From: an uncultured Geobacteraceae bacterium
GTDB lineage: Bacteria; Desulfobacterota; Desulfuromonadia; Geobacterales; Pseudopelobacteraceae
Reading direction: 5' to 3'
Length of the DNA stretch: 64,000 nucleotides
Assembly (NCBI GenBank): GCA_903939115.1
Contig: CAJAFV010000070.1
Span: 28,332-92,331 of the forward strand
This document shows, piece by piece, positions 1-8,828 of the stretch; position 1 is the stretch's first letter; every line of letters begins with the position of its first letter. The notes beneath the pieces are model-generated. The model saw only the letters and a list, made by a program, of their open reading frames with translations. It had not been told where the DNA came from and ran no database searches. A program made the position numbers and the translations under genes.

Positions 1-1463
1 TCAGGGTTAGGGTCACTGAAGAGCCGATCGAACAGACGTACTTCTGCGGTAACAGAATGAGCAGCTGAAACCCAATGAATAACACCCTTGACCTTTCGAC
101 CGTCTGCAGTATGTATCCCCTCAAGAGAAGCAGGATCGTACTCGCCACGAAGTTCCAGGACAGTGCCCTGCTCGTCCTTGATGATGCGCGTGCAGGTAAC
201 AATATAACCGGAGCGCAACTTAACCTGGCCACCGACGGTTAAGCGGTGGAACCCTTTGCTCGGTGTCTCCATGAAGTCATCAGCATCAATCCAGACCTCA
301 CTGGAGAAATGAATGATACGGCTGCCCATTTCAGGTTTCTGGGGGTGGTTTGCCGCCTGCAGCTCTTCGGACTGACCGGTGGGATAATTTTCAATTACCA
401 GTTTTACCGGCCGCAGTACCGCCATCGCTCGTGGCGCCGATTCATTCAGGTCAGCGCGAACTGACTCCTCCAAAACCGACACATCAATCCAGGAATCGCT
501 CCGGCCGACACCTATCTGCTCACAAAAGTTTCGAATCGAAACCGGAGTATATCCCCGCCGCCTGAGACCTTCCAGGGTTGGGAGTCGCGGGTCGTCCCAT
601 CCGGTGACATGATTGAGCCGCACTAACTCCTGCAGTTTACGCTTACTCATCACCGTGTAGGTCAGGTTCAGGCGGGCAAATTCATATTGCCGCGGCCGGG
701 TCGGTACCGGCAGATTATCCAGGAACCATTCATAGAGCGGTTTGTGGGATTCAAACTCCAGAGTGCAGATGGAGTGTGTGATCCCTTCAATGGCGTCGGT
801 CTGCCCATGAGCAAAATCATACATCGGGTAGATTTTCCAGGCATCACCAACATGCGGGTGCGGGGTATGGAGGATACGGTAGAGAACCGGATCACGCAGG
901 CTCATGTTTGGTGAAGCCATGTCGATCTTGGCCCGTAGAACGTGGCTGCCATCGGGGAATTCCCCATCGCGCATGCGTTGAAACAGAGTCAGATTTTCTT
1001 CAACTGAGCGGGTACGAAACGGGCTCTCAACCCCCGGTTCCGTCAGTGTGCCGCGATAGGCCCGGATCTGCTCGGCATTCAGCTCCTCAACGTACGCTTT
1101 TTCCTCTGTTATCAGATGAATCGCCCATTGATAGAGCTGTTCAAAGTTATCCGATGCATAATAGAGATGCTCTCCCCAATCAAAGCCGAGCCACCTGACG
1201 CTCTCCTTGATTGAATCGATATATTCCTGTTCTTCCTTGGCCGGATTGGTATCATCAAAGCGAAGATGACAGCGCCCGCCAAATTCCCGCGCCAGCCCGA
1301 AATTGATGCAGATGGATTTGGCATGACCAATATGAAGATAGCCATTCGGTTCAGGGGGAAAACGGGTCACGACACTACTATGCTTGCCACTCTTGAGATC
1401 TTCGTCAATGATGGTTTTCAAAAAGTTATTTGGTGTTGATGATGGCTGTTCGACAGTGGTCAT
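1..1463 (-). CDS. glnS: Glutaminyl-tRNA synthetase (partial, C-terminus off window)
   Basis: Class I aminoacyl-tRNA synthetase that charges tRNA-Gln with glutamine in the cytoplasm. The minus-strand frame starts at ATG 1463, preceded by an AGAGGG ribosome site, and stays open to base 1, giving about 487 codons. The rest of a family protein of roughly 550 residues lies outside the window. Visible signatures are the HIGH motif in [10 protein letters not shown] (about residues 41-50) and the KMSKS-type loop MSKRKL near base 645. The gene begins 21 bases after the miaB stop on the same strand, so the two are probably co-transcribed. Presence of GlnS implies direct charging of tRNA-Gln, although an amidotransferase route elsewhere cannot be excluded. 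Identification is from motif reading and is secure. Confidence 0.95.
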   Translation of the reverse strand, partial: MTTVEQPSSTPNNFLKTIIDEDLKSGKHSSVVTRFPPEPNGYLHIGHAKSICINFGLAREFGGRCHLRFDDTNPAKEEQEYIDSIKESVRWLGFDWGEHLYYASDNFEQLYQWAIHLITEEKAYVEELNAEQIRAYRGTLTEPGVESPFRTRSVEENLTLFQRMRDGEFPDGSHVLRAKIDMASPNMSLRDPVLYRILHTPHPHVGDAWKIYPMYDFAHGQTDAIEGITHSICTLEFESHKPLYEWFLDNLPVPTRPRQYEFARLNLTYTVMSKRKLQELVRLNHVTGWDDPRLPTLEGLRRRGYTPVSIRNFCEQIGVGRSDSWIDVSVLEESVRADLNESAPRAMAVLRPVKLVIENYPTGQSEELQAANHPQKPEMGSRIIHFSSEVWIDADDFMETPSKGFHRLTVGGQVKLRSGYIVTCTRIIKDEQGTVLELRGEYDPASLEGIHTADGRKVKGVIHWVSAAHSVTAEVRLFDRLFSDPNP

Positions 1464-1483
1464 ATAACCCTCTTGAATATTTT

Positions 1484-2797
1484 TTACAGCTCACCCAGGA
1501 GCGAATTCGGATACGCTTTGGCGATTTTCACATCGACAAAACTGCCGATCAGGGAAGTGTCACCGGTAAAATTAACAATGCGCCCGATATCTGCCTTACC
1601 GGAAACCTGACCGGGAAGTTTCCCCTCCCCTTCAACCAGTACCGACATGACGCTGCCGATATAGGTTTGGCTGATCTCACGAGTGTGGCGCCGCTGCAGT
1701 TCCATCAGGCGGTCAAGGCGCGCCATTTTTACCGTACGGGACAGATCATCGACAAGTTCAGCGGCTTTAGTGCCGGGGCGGGGCGAATAGACAAACGAAA
1801 ACAGATCGATGTAACGGACCTCTTCCATCAGGGAGAGAGTTTGTTCAAAGTCCGCTTCTGTTTCGCCCGGAAAGCCAACGATGATATCACCGGTAAAAAC
1901 GATATCGGGACGCAGTGCCTTAAGTTTTCTGACTTTAGCCAGATAGGAGTCACGGGTATACCCGCGTCCCATCAGTTTCAGAACAGCATCGCTGCCGGAT
2001 TGAGCAGGGAGATGAATCTGGCCGCTCAGTTTTGGAACATCGGCAAAACAGGCGATCAATTCGTCCGACATATCTTTGGGGTGCGAGGTCGTAAACCGGA
2101 CACGGTTGATTCCGTCAATGGCGGCAACCTGATGAAGCAGCTCCGGAAAAGACGGTTCATGTTCGCTTTTCAAGCCGTAGGAGTTGACGTTCTGGCCGAG
2201 CAAAATAACCTCTCTGACCCCTTCATCAACCAGCTGCCTGATCTCGGACAGGATATCCGCCGAGCGGCGGCTGATCTCCCGGCCACGGACAAACGGTACG
2301 ATACAGTACGAACAAAAATTGTCACACCCCTGCATTACCGTCACAAAGCGCGAGAGACGGGACTCACCCTTAATCGACGGAAACAGGTCAAGTCTCTGGT
2401 CGTTATCGATAAAAGTCGTCTCGGAGCGTCGCTCGCCCCGTTCGGCGCCGCGCACCATTTCCGGCAGCAGGTGCAGATTATGGGTACCTATCACCAGGTC
2501 CAGATACGGCAGTTTCCGGAGAAGCTCCTCTCCCTCCTGCTGCGCAACACAACCGCCAACCGCAATAATCTGCTTCTTACCGTCGCGTTTGTAGATCCGG
2601 AGATTAGCGAGTCTTCTATAGACTTTCTCCTCAGCTCCGCCGCGCACACTGCAGGTGTTGAGCAGAATCATATCTGACGAGGCTGGATCGTTAGTCGCTG
2701 CATAGCCGAGATCAGCCAGCATGGTAACAATCCGCTCGGAATCGTTGACATTCATCTGGCAGCCGAATGTTTCTATGTACAATAGTTTGTCGAGCAT
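1484..2797 (-). CDS. miaB: tRNA-2-methylthio-N6-dimethylallyladenosine synthase MiaB
   Basis: Radical SAM methylthiotransferase that adds the 2-methylthio group to i6A37 of tRNAs reading UNN codons. The chosen start (ATG 2797) gives 437 residues, the normal family length, beginning [21 protein letters not shown] longer open frame reaches base 2923, but that extension carries no family sequence. The N-terminal UPF0004 domain supplies cysteines at about residues 13, 48 and 83 for the auxiliary cluster. The radical SAM cysteines are in GCDNFCSYC near residue 157, and a TRAM domain ends the protein. No strong ribosome site is seen before 2797. It is divergent from the kinase gene and is followed closely by glnS. 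Confidence 0.93.
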   Translation of the reverse strand: MLDKLLYIETFGCQMNVNDSERIVTMLADLGYAATNDPASSDMILLNTCSVRGGAEEKVYRRLANLRIYKRDGKKQIIAVGGCVAQQEGEELLRKLPYLDLVIGTHNLHLLPEMVRGAERGERRSETTFIDNDQRLDLFPSIKGESRLSRFVTVMQGCDNFCSYCIVPFVRGREISRRSADILSEIRQLVDEGVREVILLGQNVNSYGLKSEHEPSFPELLHQVAAIDGINRVRFTTSHPKDMSDELIACFADVPKLSGQIHLPAQSGSDAVLKLMGRGYTRDSYLAKVRKLKALRPDIVFTGDIIVGFPGETEADFEQTLSLMEEVRYIDLFSFVYSPRPGTKAAELVDDLSRTVKMARLDRLMELQRRHTREISQTYIGSVMSVLVEGEGKLPGQVSGKADIGRIVNFTGDTSLIGSFVDVKIAKAYPNSLLGEL

Positions 2798-2866
2798 AGT
2801 GGATCGAACTTTATACGCGATAAGTGCGCTTAAAGTCAAATGAATTGAAATTTTGCATAAGAATGC

Positions 2867-2895
2867 TTGACAGCAATGAGGATTATCATTGTAAT
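2867..2895 (+). promoter_or_regulatory. Sigma-70-type promoter of the kinase/regulator operon
   Basis: TTGACA (2867-2872) and TGTAAT (2890-2895) are separated by exactly 17 bases. Transcription would start near 2902. This is downstream of the first ATG of the open frame at 2824 and upstream of GTG 2932, so it supports the later start for the kinase. The assignment is by consensus only. Confidence 0.65.
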
Positions 2896-2931
2896 CGGGC
2901 AATTTCAATTGCAGAGGTGTCAACGACGGTG

Positions 2932-5490
2932 CCCCGCATTACACTTTTCAAAAAAATCCTGATCATCACCCTGCTGCTGACTCTGCTGCCGCTGCTGGCA
3001 TCTTCGCTGGTATTGCTGGTCAAACTGGATTTAATAAATGTCAAACTGACCTCTGAGATAGCCAACAGTGCAGATACCCATGCATCTGAAACTCTGCAGA
3101 TGCGGGCCCAGCACGTGGCTGAAACCGTGGGAGATTTCTTGCGGCAGTGCGAAAACGATCTGCTTTTTCTTTCCCGTACACCACTGAAGCAACAGAATCT
3201 TCGCAACTTCTACGAACTCCGCCGCAACGATGTCTGGGAGCGCCACGGCACGGCATCTGCGCCCAAAGAGATCCGCAGGCAGATCCCCCTCTACCGGTCT
3301 ATCGCCTTTATTGACAGCAGTGGCAAAGAGCAGATCGTGATCCAGGACGGTCGCTTCCTGACCCCCTCAGAACTTCGTGATGTTTCAAATCCTGCCAATA
3401 CCCAGTTCAAGAGCGAAGATTACTTCAACAGGATCAGACTCCTGAAACGGAACGAAATATTCGTCTCCCACCTGACAGGCTTCCATGTCTCGAAACAGGA
3501 GCAGCTTGCCGGCGCCTCCGAACCGGAAAACGCCTTCAACGGCAGCAGTTACCAGGGGGTCATCCGCTTTGGCACCCCGCTCTACTCACCGGAGGGCACT
3601 TTCATCGGCATGGTGGTACTCTCGCTCGACCATCGCCACCTAATGGAGTTCACACAGCATATTGACCCCGGCAAAAAATTCTCTACGGTATTCCCTTCGT
3701 ACCGAAGCGGTAACTATGCCTTTCTATTTGACGACGAGGGGTGGATCATTACCCATCCAAAATACTGGGACATCCGCGGCAACGACAACAACGGCCGACT
3801 GGTGCCCCCATACACGAAGAAATCCAGCGAGGCAGACATTGAGGCCGGGCGAATTCCTTACAACCTTGATCATGCCGGCTTCGTCCATCCCAACTATCCT
3901 GTAGTCGCCGCTCTGGTTCGGACTCAGCGCACCGGATATGTAGACATTACCAACGTGGGAGGGCAAAAAAAAATCATGGCCTTTGCTCCGATCCTCTACG
4001 AAACCGGGGACTACGGCAAACACGGGGTGTTCGGCGGCATAACCATCGGATTCCAGGCGGACCAGTTCCACGACGCAGCCCGCAAGGGGAGTCGCCTGAT
4101 CAACAGCGAGCTGCGGGAACACCGCACAGTGAGCGCCCTCTTTATCCTCCTTACCGCCATGCTCTCGGCCTTTTCCGCCTGGCTGTTGTCAAGGGGGATC
4201 AGCCGCCCCCTTCGACAGCTTACCGAGGGTGCTAGCAGGATAGCAGCAGGCGATACTCATGAAAGAGTAACAGTGACATCATCCAACGAGATCGGCGAAT
4301 TGGCCACTACTTTCAATTTCATGGCCGATGAACTGAAGTTGCGCAAGCAGACTCTGCTTGCCACCTTAGACGAACTGCGCAACTCGCGCCTAGAAATAAT
4401 GGATGAGCGTAACTTTAAGGCTAACATCCTGGAGAGTATCTCCAGTGCCATAGTCACCTTCTCTCCAGAAGGGGTGCTGACCTCGATAAACGGCACAGGT
4501 CTTTCGTTTCTTGGCCACAATATTTGTCTGGATATGCACTTCAGTAAGGTTTTCAGCGGCTGGGGCGACATGGCCGACCGCATTGCCAATACCCTCAGCA
4601 GTAAAGCCGGTTATGGCCGTTCATCCCTGGTGATAGACCGGAGCATGGGCAAAACCTATTTTGATGTCGGACTGTTTCCCATAGGTAACGACGCTGGAAA
4701 GGGTCTGACAGTCACAATGCGCAACGAAACGGAAAAGGAGAAACTTCGGGAAGAGATGGTCCGACTCGACCGACTGGCCTCTCTTGGAAAGCTGTCAGCC
4801 GGCATTGCCCACGAGGTGAGAAACCCGCTGACCGGCATATCGCTTCTGCTGGATGATCTTCATGACCGGGCTTCAACAGCATCAGAAGACAAGACCTTGA
4901 TAACAAAGGCTCTTGAGGAAATTGAACGTGTAGAGCGGCTGATCAGCGCACTTTTGAACTACTCTTCACCGGCGCGGGCAGATTTCAGGGATGGGAACCT
5001 GAATGCTGTCGTCCATGACACTCTGCTGCTGATACGGAGGCCCTGCGAACGGCAGAAGATCAGCCTGAGGTTGGAACCTGGAGATGTGCCGATTTTTAAA
5101 TTTGATCCGGAAAAAATCAAGCAGGCGCTGTTGAACATCGTCAAAAATGCCCAGGAGGCGATGCCGGACGGAGGAAATATTACAATAACAACCGGCTGCA
5201 GGGAAGAGTTTGCGTCTGTAGTCATCTGCGACAGCGGCCCCGGCATCAACGCCGATGACCTGCCGCTGATATTCGAGCCTTTTTTTACCCATAAGGGTGC
5301 TGGCACCGGACTGGGACTCTCCATAACTCAGCGAATCATCGAAGAGCACCACGGCCGGATCGGCGTGGAAAGCTCTCCGGAGCAGGGGACATGCTTCACC
5401 ATAGAACTACCGCTCACTAAATTGTTCAAAAAACATTTTTATGATCTAAATTGCGACCGAAAAGAAGGCAACTCATGGAAAATATTCTGA
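2932..5490 (+). CDS. Membrane sensor histidine kinase (Cache-HAMP-PAS-HisKA-HATPase)
   Basis: Inner-membrane sensor kinase of 852 residues, paired with the regulator that overlaps its 3' end by 16 bases. The order is: a membrane segment (about residues 5-32), a large periplasmic Cache-like sensor region (about 35-395), a second membrane segment (400-422), HAMP, and a PAS-like domain (about 505-600). HisKA follows with phospho-acceptor His627 in GIAHEVRNPL, then a HATPase_c domain with the GTGLGLSI G box. The GTG start at 2932 is preferred because a consensus promoter lies at 2867-2895. An upstream ATG at 2824 would add 36 residues without domain content. The neighbouring regulator and TRAP operon suggest a DctB-like role in sensing an organic acid. 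The ligand itself is inference. Confidence 0.88.
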   Translation, partial: PRITLFKKILIITLLLTLLPLLASSLVLLVKLDLINVKLTSEIANSADTHASETLQMRAQHVAETVGDFLRQCENDLLFLSRTPLKQQNLRNFYELRRNDVWERHGTASAPKEIRRQIPLYRSIAFIDSSGKEQIVIQDGRFLTPSELRDVSNPANTQFKSEDYFNRIRLLKRNEIFVSHLTGFHVSKQEQLAGASEPENAFNGSSYQGVIRFGTPLYSPEGTFIGMVVLSLDHRHLMEFTQHIDPGKKFSTVFPSYRSGNYAFLFDDEGWIITHPKYWDIRGNDNNGRLVPPYTKKSSEADIEAGRIPYNLDHAGFVHPNYPVVAALVRTQRTGYVDITNVGGQKKIMAFAPILYETGDYGKHGVFGGITIGFQADQFHDAARKGSRLINSELREHRTVSALFILLTAMLSAFSAWLLSRGISRPLRQLTEGASRIAAGDTHERVTVTSSNEIGELATTFNFMADELKLRKQTLLATLDELRNSRLEIMDERNFKANILESISSAIVTFSPEGVLTSINGTGLSFLGHNICLDMHFSKVFSGWGDMADRIANTLSSKAGYGRSSLVIDRSMGKTYFDVGLFPIGNDAGKGLTVTMRNETEKEKLREEMVRLDRLASLGKLSAGIAHEVRNPLTGISLLLDDLHDRASTASEDKTLITKALEEIERVERLISALLNYSSPARADFRDGNLNAVVHDTLLLIRRPCERQKISLRLEPGDVPIFKFDPEKIKQALLNIVKNAQEAMPDGGNITITTGCREEFASVVICDSGPGINADDLPLIFEPFFTHKGAGTGLGLSITQRIIEEHHGRIGVESSPEQGTCFTIELPLTKLFKKHFYDLNCDRKEGNSWKIF

Positions 5491-6854
5491 TTATCGACGA
5501 CGAGGCCTTTATCCGCGAGAATGTTGAGCGGATCCTGGAGGACCAGGGGTACCAGGTCTGCGGAGCCGCATCTGGAGCTGATGCGCGAGAAATCGTGGCA
5601 GCCGGGGAGATCGACCTGGTGCTGCTCGACCTTAATCTGGGCACAGAAAACGGCATCGACGTGCTTAAATCGTTGAGGGAACTGGTGCCGGATCTTCTGG
5701 TTATCATCATCACCGGCTACGGATCGGTGGAGACAGCGGTAGATGCCATCAAACTGGGCGCCTTCCATTACATGAAAAAACCGTTTAAGGCTGACGCCCT
5801 TCGGGTAATCGTCAAGCTGGCCCTGCAGACTCAGACCCTCAAGCGGGAGGTGCGCAACCTGAAGCGCCTTGAGGGCATCCTGCCGGGGCGCTCGCCCATG
5901 ATCGGACGGAGCCTGGCCTTCGGCGAGACGATCAAGCAGGTTCGCGAAATTGCCCGAATCCCCTCCACCGCTTTAATCACCGGCGAATCAGGTACCGGCA
6001 AGGAGCTTGTTGCCCGCGCCATTCATGATCTGTCCGACCGCAAGGAGAGACCCTTTATCGGAATCAACTGTGCCTCGATCCCGGCCAACCTGCTGGAAAG
6101 CGAACTGTTCGGCCATGAAAAAGGCTCTTTCACCGGTGCCATTGCCCGCAAGACCGGTCTGTTCGAGGAGGCTAATCGCGGTACGTTGTTTCTCGACGAA
6201 GTTGGCGAAATGGACATGGCCACGCAAGCCAAGCTGCTGAGGGTTCTGCAGGAGCGGATCATCCGCCGGGTCGGCGGCGTCAAGGATATCCCGATCGATG
6301 TCCGGGTTATTGCCGCCACCAACCGCAATCTGCAGGAGAATATAGCAGCCAGATCTTTTCGTGAGGATCTGTTCTACCGCATCAACGTCTTTCCTATCCA
6401 TATCCCGCCGCTCAGGGAGAGAACTGAGGATATTGAGCTGCTGGCAGCTTTCTTCCTGGAAAGTTTCAGCAGGGCCTTTGGACGCGATTTTCACGGTATC
6501 GACCCCGAGGCGACCGCATTCATGAAGCGATACTCCTGGCCAGGCAACATCCGGGAGCTGCGAAATGTTATAGAAAGAATCTGTATCATGCGTTCAGGCC
6601 CTACCCTCAGAGCTGAAGACCTTCCACTGGAAATCAGTGGCGTGCGGCTATTGGCCATGGTTGCAGAGAAGCAGAATAGCGTCAGCACGGCACTCTCCGA
6701 AGACACGGGACTTGAGGACGCCGTGGCGGAATTCGAGTGCGGCATCATCCGGGAAGCGCTGAAAAAGATGAGTGCCAACGTACTGCAGACCGCCTCGCTG
6801 TTAAAGATTCCCAGAGGAACGCTGCGCTATAAGATGGATAAGTACGGGCTGTAA
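5475..6854 (+). CDS. NtrC/DctD-type sigma-54-dependent response regulator
   Basis: Cytoplasmic activator of sigma-54 RNA polymerase, 459 residues. The receiver domain (1-120) has the acidic pocket IIDDE and phospho-acceptor Asp52 in LLDLNLG. The AAA+ domain (about 145-375) has Walker A GESGTGKE and the sigma-54 contact loop GSFTGA. A Fis-type helix-turn-helix ends the protein (NVLQTASLLKIPRGTLRYK). The start is ATG 5475 behind AGAAGG, inside the 3' end of the kinase gene, so translation is probably coupled. The next transcription unit downstream has a consensus sigma-54 promoter with phased upstream repeats, making dctPQM its likely target. Confidence 0.93.
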   Translation: MENILIIDDEAFIRENVERILEDQGYQVCGAASGADAREIVAAGEIDLVLLDLNLGTENGIDVLKSLRELVPDLLVIIITGYGSVETAVDAIKLGAFHYMKKPFKADALRVIVKLALQTQTLKREVRNLKRLEGILPGRSPMIGRSLAFGETIKQVREIARIPSTALITGESGTGKELVARAIHDLSDRKERPFIGINCASIPANLLESELFGHEKGSFTGAIARKTGLFEEANRGTLFLDEVGEMDMATQAKLLRVLQERIIRRVGGVKDIPIDVRVIAATNRNLQENIAARSFREDLFYRINVFPIHIPPLRERTEDIELLAAFFLESFSRAFGRDFHGIDPEATAFMKRYSWPGNIRELRNVIERICIMRSGPTLRAEDLPLEISGVRLLAMVAEKQNSVSTALSEDTGLEDAVAEFECGIIREALKKMSANVLQTASLLKIPRGTLRYKMDKYGL

Positions 6855-6870
6855 AAGAAAGGTGTTTTTG

Positions 6871-6906
6871 TGGCTAAAATTGGCCATCTTCTGGCCGTTA
6901 TTGGCC
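6871..6906 (+). promoter_or_regulatory. Phased TGGCY repeats, candidate activator (UAS) sites
   Basis: Four copies of TGGCT/TGGCC begin at 6871, 6881, 6892 and 6902, that is 10-11 bases apart and on one face of the helix. They lie 85-120 bases upstream of the sigma-54 promoter at 6991 and just after the regulator gene. Position and phasing fit an NtrC-class enhancer; the link to this regulator is inferred. Confidence 0.5.
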
Positions 6907-6990
6907 ACATTGCGAAGTTCAGGCAAAGCTCCTTTTGTTAAATGGTGTAAATAGAGAATGTAATCCGGCATGTTACATACATACATCGTA

Positions 6991-7008
6991 TTGGCACTCC
7001 ATTTGCTA
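6991..7008 (+). promoter_or_regulatory. Sigma-54 promoter of the TRAP operon
   Basis: The sequence TTGGCACTCCATTTGCTA matches the sigma-54 consensus TGGCAC-N5-TTGCW at every conserved base. Transcription is expected near 7018, giving a leader of about 60 bases before the dctP start at 7078. Confidence 0.85.
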
Positions 7009-7077
7009 TTAGAACAGCATCTTACAATGTTGTCTACGTCGCACATAAGCAGTACCAATCCAAAGGAGGAATACCGT

Positions 7078-8103
7078 ATGAGTTTTAATAGCTGTCTCAA
7101 AAGTCTGGTAATCGTCGCAGCCGCAGCAGTTGCTTTCCCGCTGGCAGCCGTGGCAGCCCCCGCTGCTGGCGGCCCAATTGTCATCAAGTTCAGCCACGTC
7201 GTCGCTCAGAACACCCCCAAGGGGCAGGCCGCCGACTATTTCAAGAAAATCGTAGAAGAACGAACAAAAGGTAAAGTGAAGATTGAAGTTTATCCAAACA
7301 GCCAGCTATATAAGGATAAAGAGGAAATGGAGGCACTCCAGTTGGGCGCGGTACAGATGCTGGCCCCCTCACTGGCGAAATTTGCACCGCTCGGCGTAAA
7401 AGAATTTGAAGTATTTGACCTCCCCTTCATTTTTAACAACTATGAGGACCTGCACAAGGTTACCCAGGGGCCAATAGGCGCAAAGCTTCTTGCCAAGCTT
7501 GACGCAAAAGGAATTCATGGCCTCGCCTACTGGGATAATGGTTTTAAAGTCATGAGTGCCAACAAGCCGCTTAAGTCCGTTGATGATTTCAGAGGTCTGA
7601 AGATGCGCATCCAGTCATCAAAAGTACTCGATTCCCAGATGCGTTCCGTCAGCGCAATTCCTCAGGTTATGGCTTTCTCGGAAGTCTACCAGGCTTTACA
7701 GACCGGAGTTGTCAATGGCACCGAGAATCCTCCTTCAAACCTCTACACGCAGAAAATGTACGAGGTACAGAAATATGTCACCCTCTCAGATCACGGCTAT
7801 CTCGGTTATGCAGTTATCGTAAATAAAAAATTCTGGGCTGCCCTGCCGGCTGATATCCGTACTACCCTTGAAGGCGCCATGAAAGATGCCACTAAATTTG
7901 CCAATGATGTAGCTAAAAAAGACAATGACGAAGCCCTCGCCGGCGTTAAAAAATCTGGCAAGTCACAACTGGTCACTCTGACCCCTCAGGAAAAGGCCGC
8001 CTGGAAAAAGGCTATGGACAAAACCCATAAAGATAATATGAGCCGCATTGGCGCTGATATTGTCAATGAAGTCTACGCAGTCACCGGATACACTTCCAAC
8101 TAA
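7078..8103 (+). CDS. dctP: TRAP transporter periplasmic solute-binding protein (DctP family)
   Basis: Periplasmic receptor of a tripartite ATP-independent transporter, delivering an organic-acid substrate to the DctQM membrane pair. It has 341 residues, with a signal peptide over about residues 1-26 (hydrophobic run ending AAVAAP) and then DctP sequence such as VIKFSHVVAQNTPKG. Family features include the arginine region LKMRIQSSK and NGTENPPSNL. ATG 7078 is chosen because AAAGGAGG lies at 7061-7069 and the sigma-54 start point is near 7018; the frame extends further upstream but would not be transcribed from it. A hairpin between this gene and dctQ may set the receptor above its membrane partners in expression. 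C4-dicarboxylate is the likely substrate class but is not proved. Confidence 0.92.
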   Translation: MSFNSCLKSLVIVAAAAVAFPLAAVAAPAAGGPIVIKFSHVVAQNTPKGQAADYFKKIVEERTKGKVKIEVYPNSQLYKDKEEMEALQLGAVQMLAPSLAKFAPLGVKEFEVFDLPFIFNNYEDLHKVTQGPIGAKLLAKLDAKGIHGLAYWDNGFKVMSANKPLKSVDDFRGLKMRIQSSKVLDSQMRSVSAIPQVMAFSEVYQALQTGVVNGTENPPSNLYTQKMYEVQKYVTLSDHGYLGYAVIVNKKFWAALPADIRTTLEGAMKDATKFANDVAKKDNDEALAGVKKSGKSQLVTLTPQEKAAWKKAMDKTHKDNMSRIGADIVNEVYAVTGYTSN

Positions 8104-8120
8104 TCCAGCTTAGTCCGTTT

Positions 8121-8147
8121 AAGGCCGCTGTAACTCAGCGGCCTTTT
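8121..8147 (+). terminator. Hairpin with T-run between dctP and dctQ
   Basis: AAGGCCGCTG pairs with CAGCGGCCTT around a five-base loop, and the stem runs into a short T-tract. In mid-operon this probably acts as a partial terminator or 3'-end stabiliser that raises dctP mRNA relative to dctQM. Confidence 0.6.
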
Positions 8148-8174
8148 TATTGCCCCCTCACAGGAGTCATAATT

Positions 8175-8828
8175 ATGATGAAATACCTTGATCACCTGGA
8201 AGAATTTATCATCACCTTTCTCATTGGTGCAGCAACACTAATAATCTTTTGCTCTATTATCCATCGTTACGCAGCCGGACTGCCGATTCCTGGTCTGCAG
8301 GATCGGCTGATCGCATTTAACTTCAGCTGGGCTCAAGAGCTCTGCATCTATATGTTCGTCTGGATGGCCAAGTTTGGCGCCGCGTACGGTGTCCGCTCCG
8401 GTATCCACGTCGGTGTCGATGTTCTGGTCAACCGTCTCCCTGATGAATGGCGGAAGAAGGGCGTTCTGATCGCGATTATCTGCGGTACCGTATTCACCGG
8501 CATCATTGGAACCCTGGGCGCCACGTTCGTTTGGGAGAATGGCATGCATTACGCTGTGTACACTCTGTTGAGCATAGACATCGGTGATGTGCCTCAAGGC
8601 CCGATCACCCCTGACCTGGAGTGGCCAACCTGGATAATCTACTCTGCCGTGCCGCTCGGATCCTACCTGATGTGCTTCCGCTTTATGCAGGTCGGATGGC
8701 GTTTCGTGCGGTTTGGAGAACTGCCCCACCATGATCATGCACATGTGGATGGCATCGAAGAAGAGATACTTGATCAACCAGGCATTTTACACGACGGAGT
8801 CACACATAAAGGAGGTGCTACGAAATGA
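8175..8828 (+). CDS. dctQ: TRAP transporter small permease (DctQ family)
   Basis: Small membrane subunit of the TRAP transporter, 217 residues, with about four transmembrane helices (near 15-35, 55-78, 95-118 and 155-178). Its segment FSWAQELCIYMFVWMAKFGA is typical of DctQ. A hydrophilic, acidic and His-containing tail of about 30 residues follows the last helix and is longer than usual. An AGGAGT site precedes the ATG at 8175; a second ATG at 8178 is equally possible. The stop overlaps the dctM start by four bases (ATGA), indicating translational coupling. Confidence 0.9.
   Translation: MMKYLDHLEEFIITFLIGAATLIIFCSIIHRYAAGLPIPGLQDRLIAFNFSWAQELCIYMFVWMAKFGAAYGVRSGIHVGVDVLVNRLPDEWRKKGVLIAIICGTVFTGIIGTLGATFVWENGMHYAVYTLLSIDIGDVPQGPITPDLEWPTWIIYSAVPLGSYLMCFRFMQVGWRFVRFGELPHHDHAHVDGIEEEILDQPGILHDGVTHKGGATK

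Noticed and set aside
1430-2677. Long plus-strand frame of 415 codons
   Set aside because: It lies entirely antisense to miaB and glnS, has no family features and no ribosome site.
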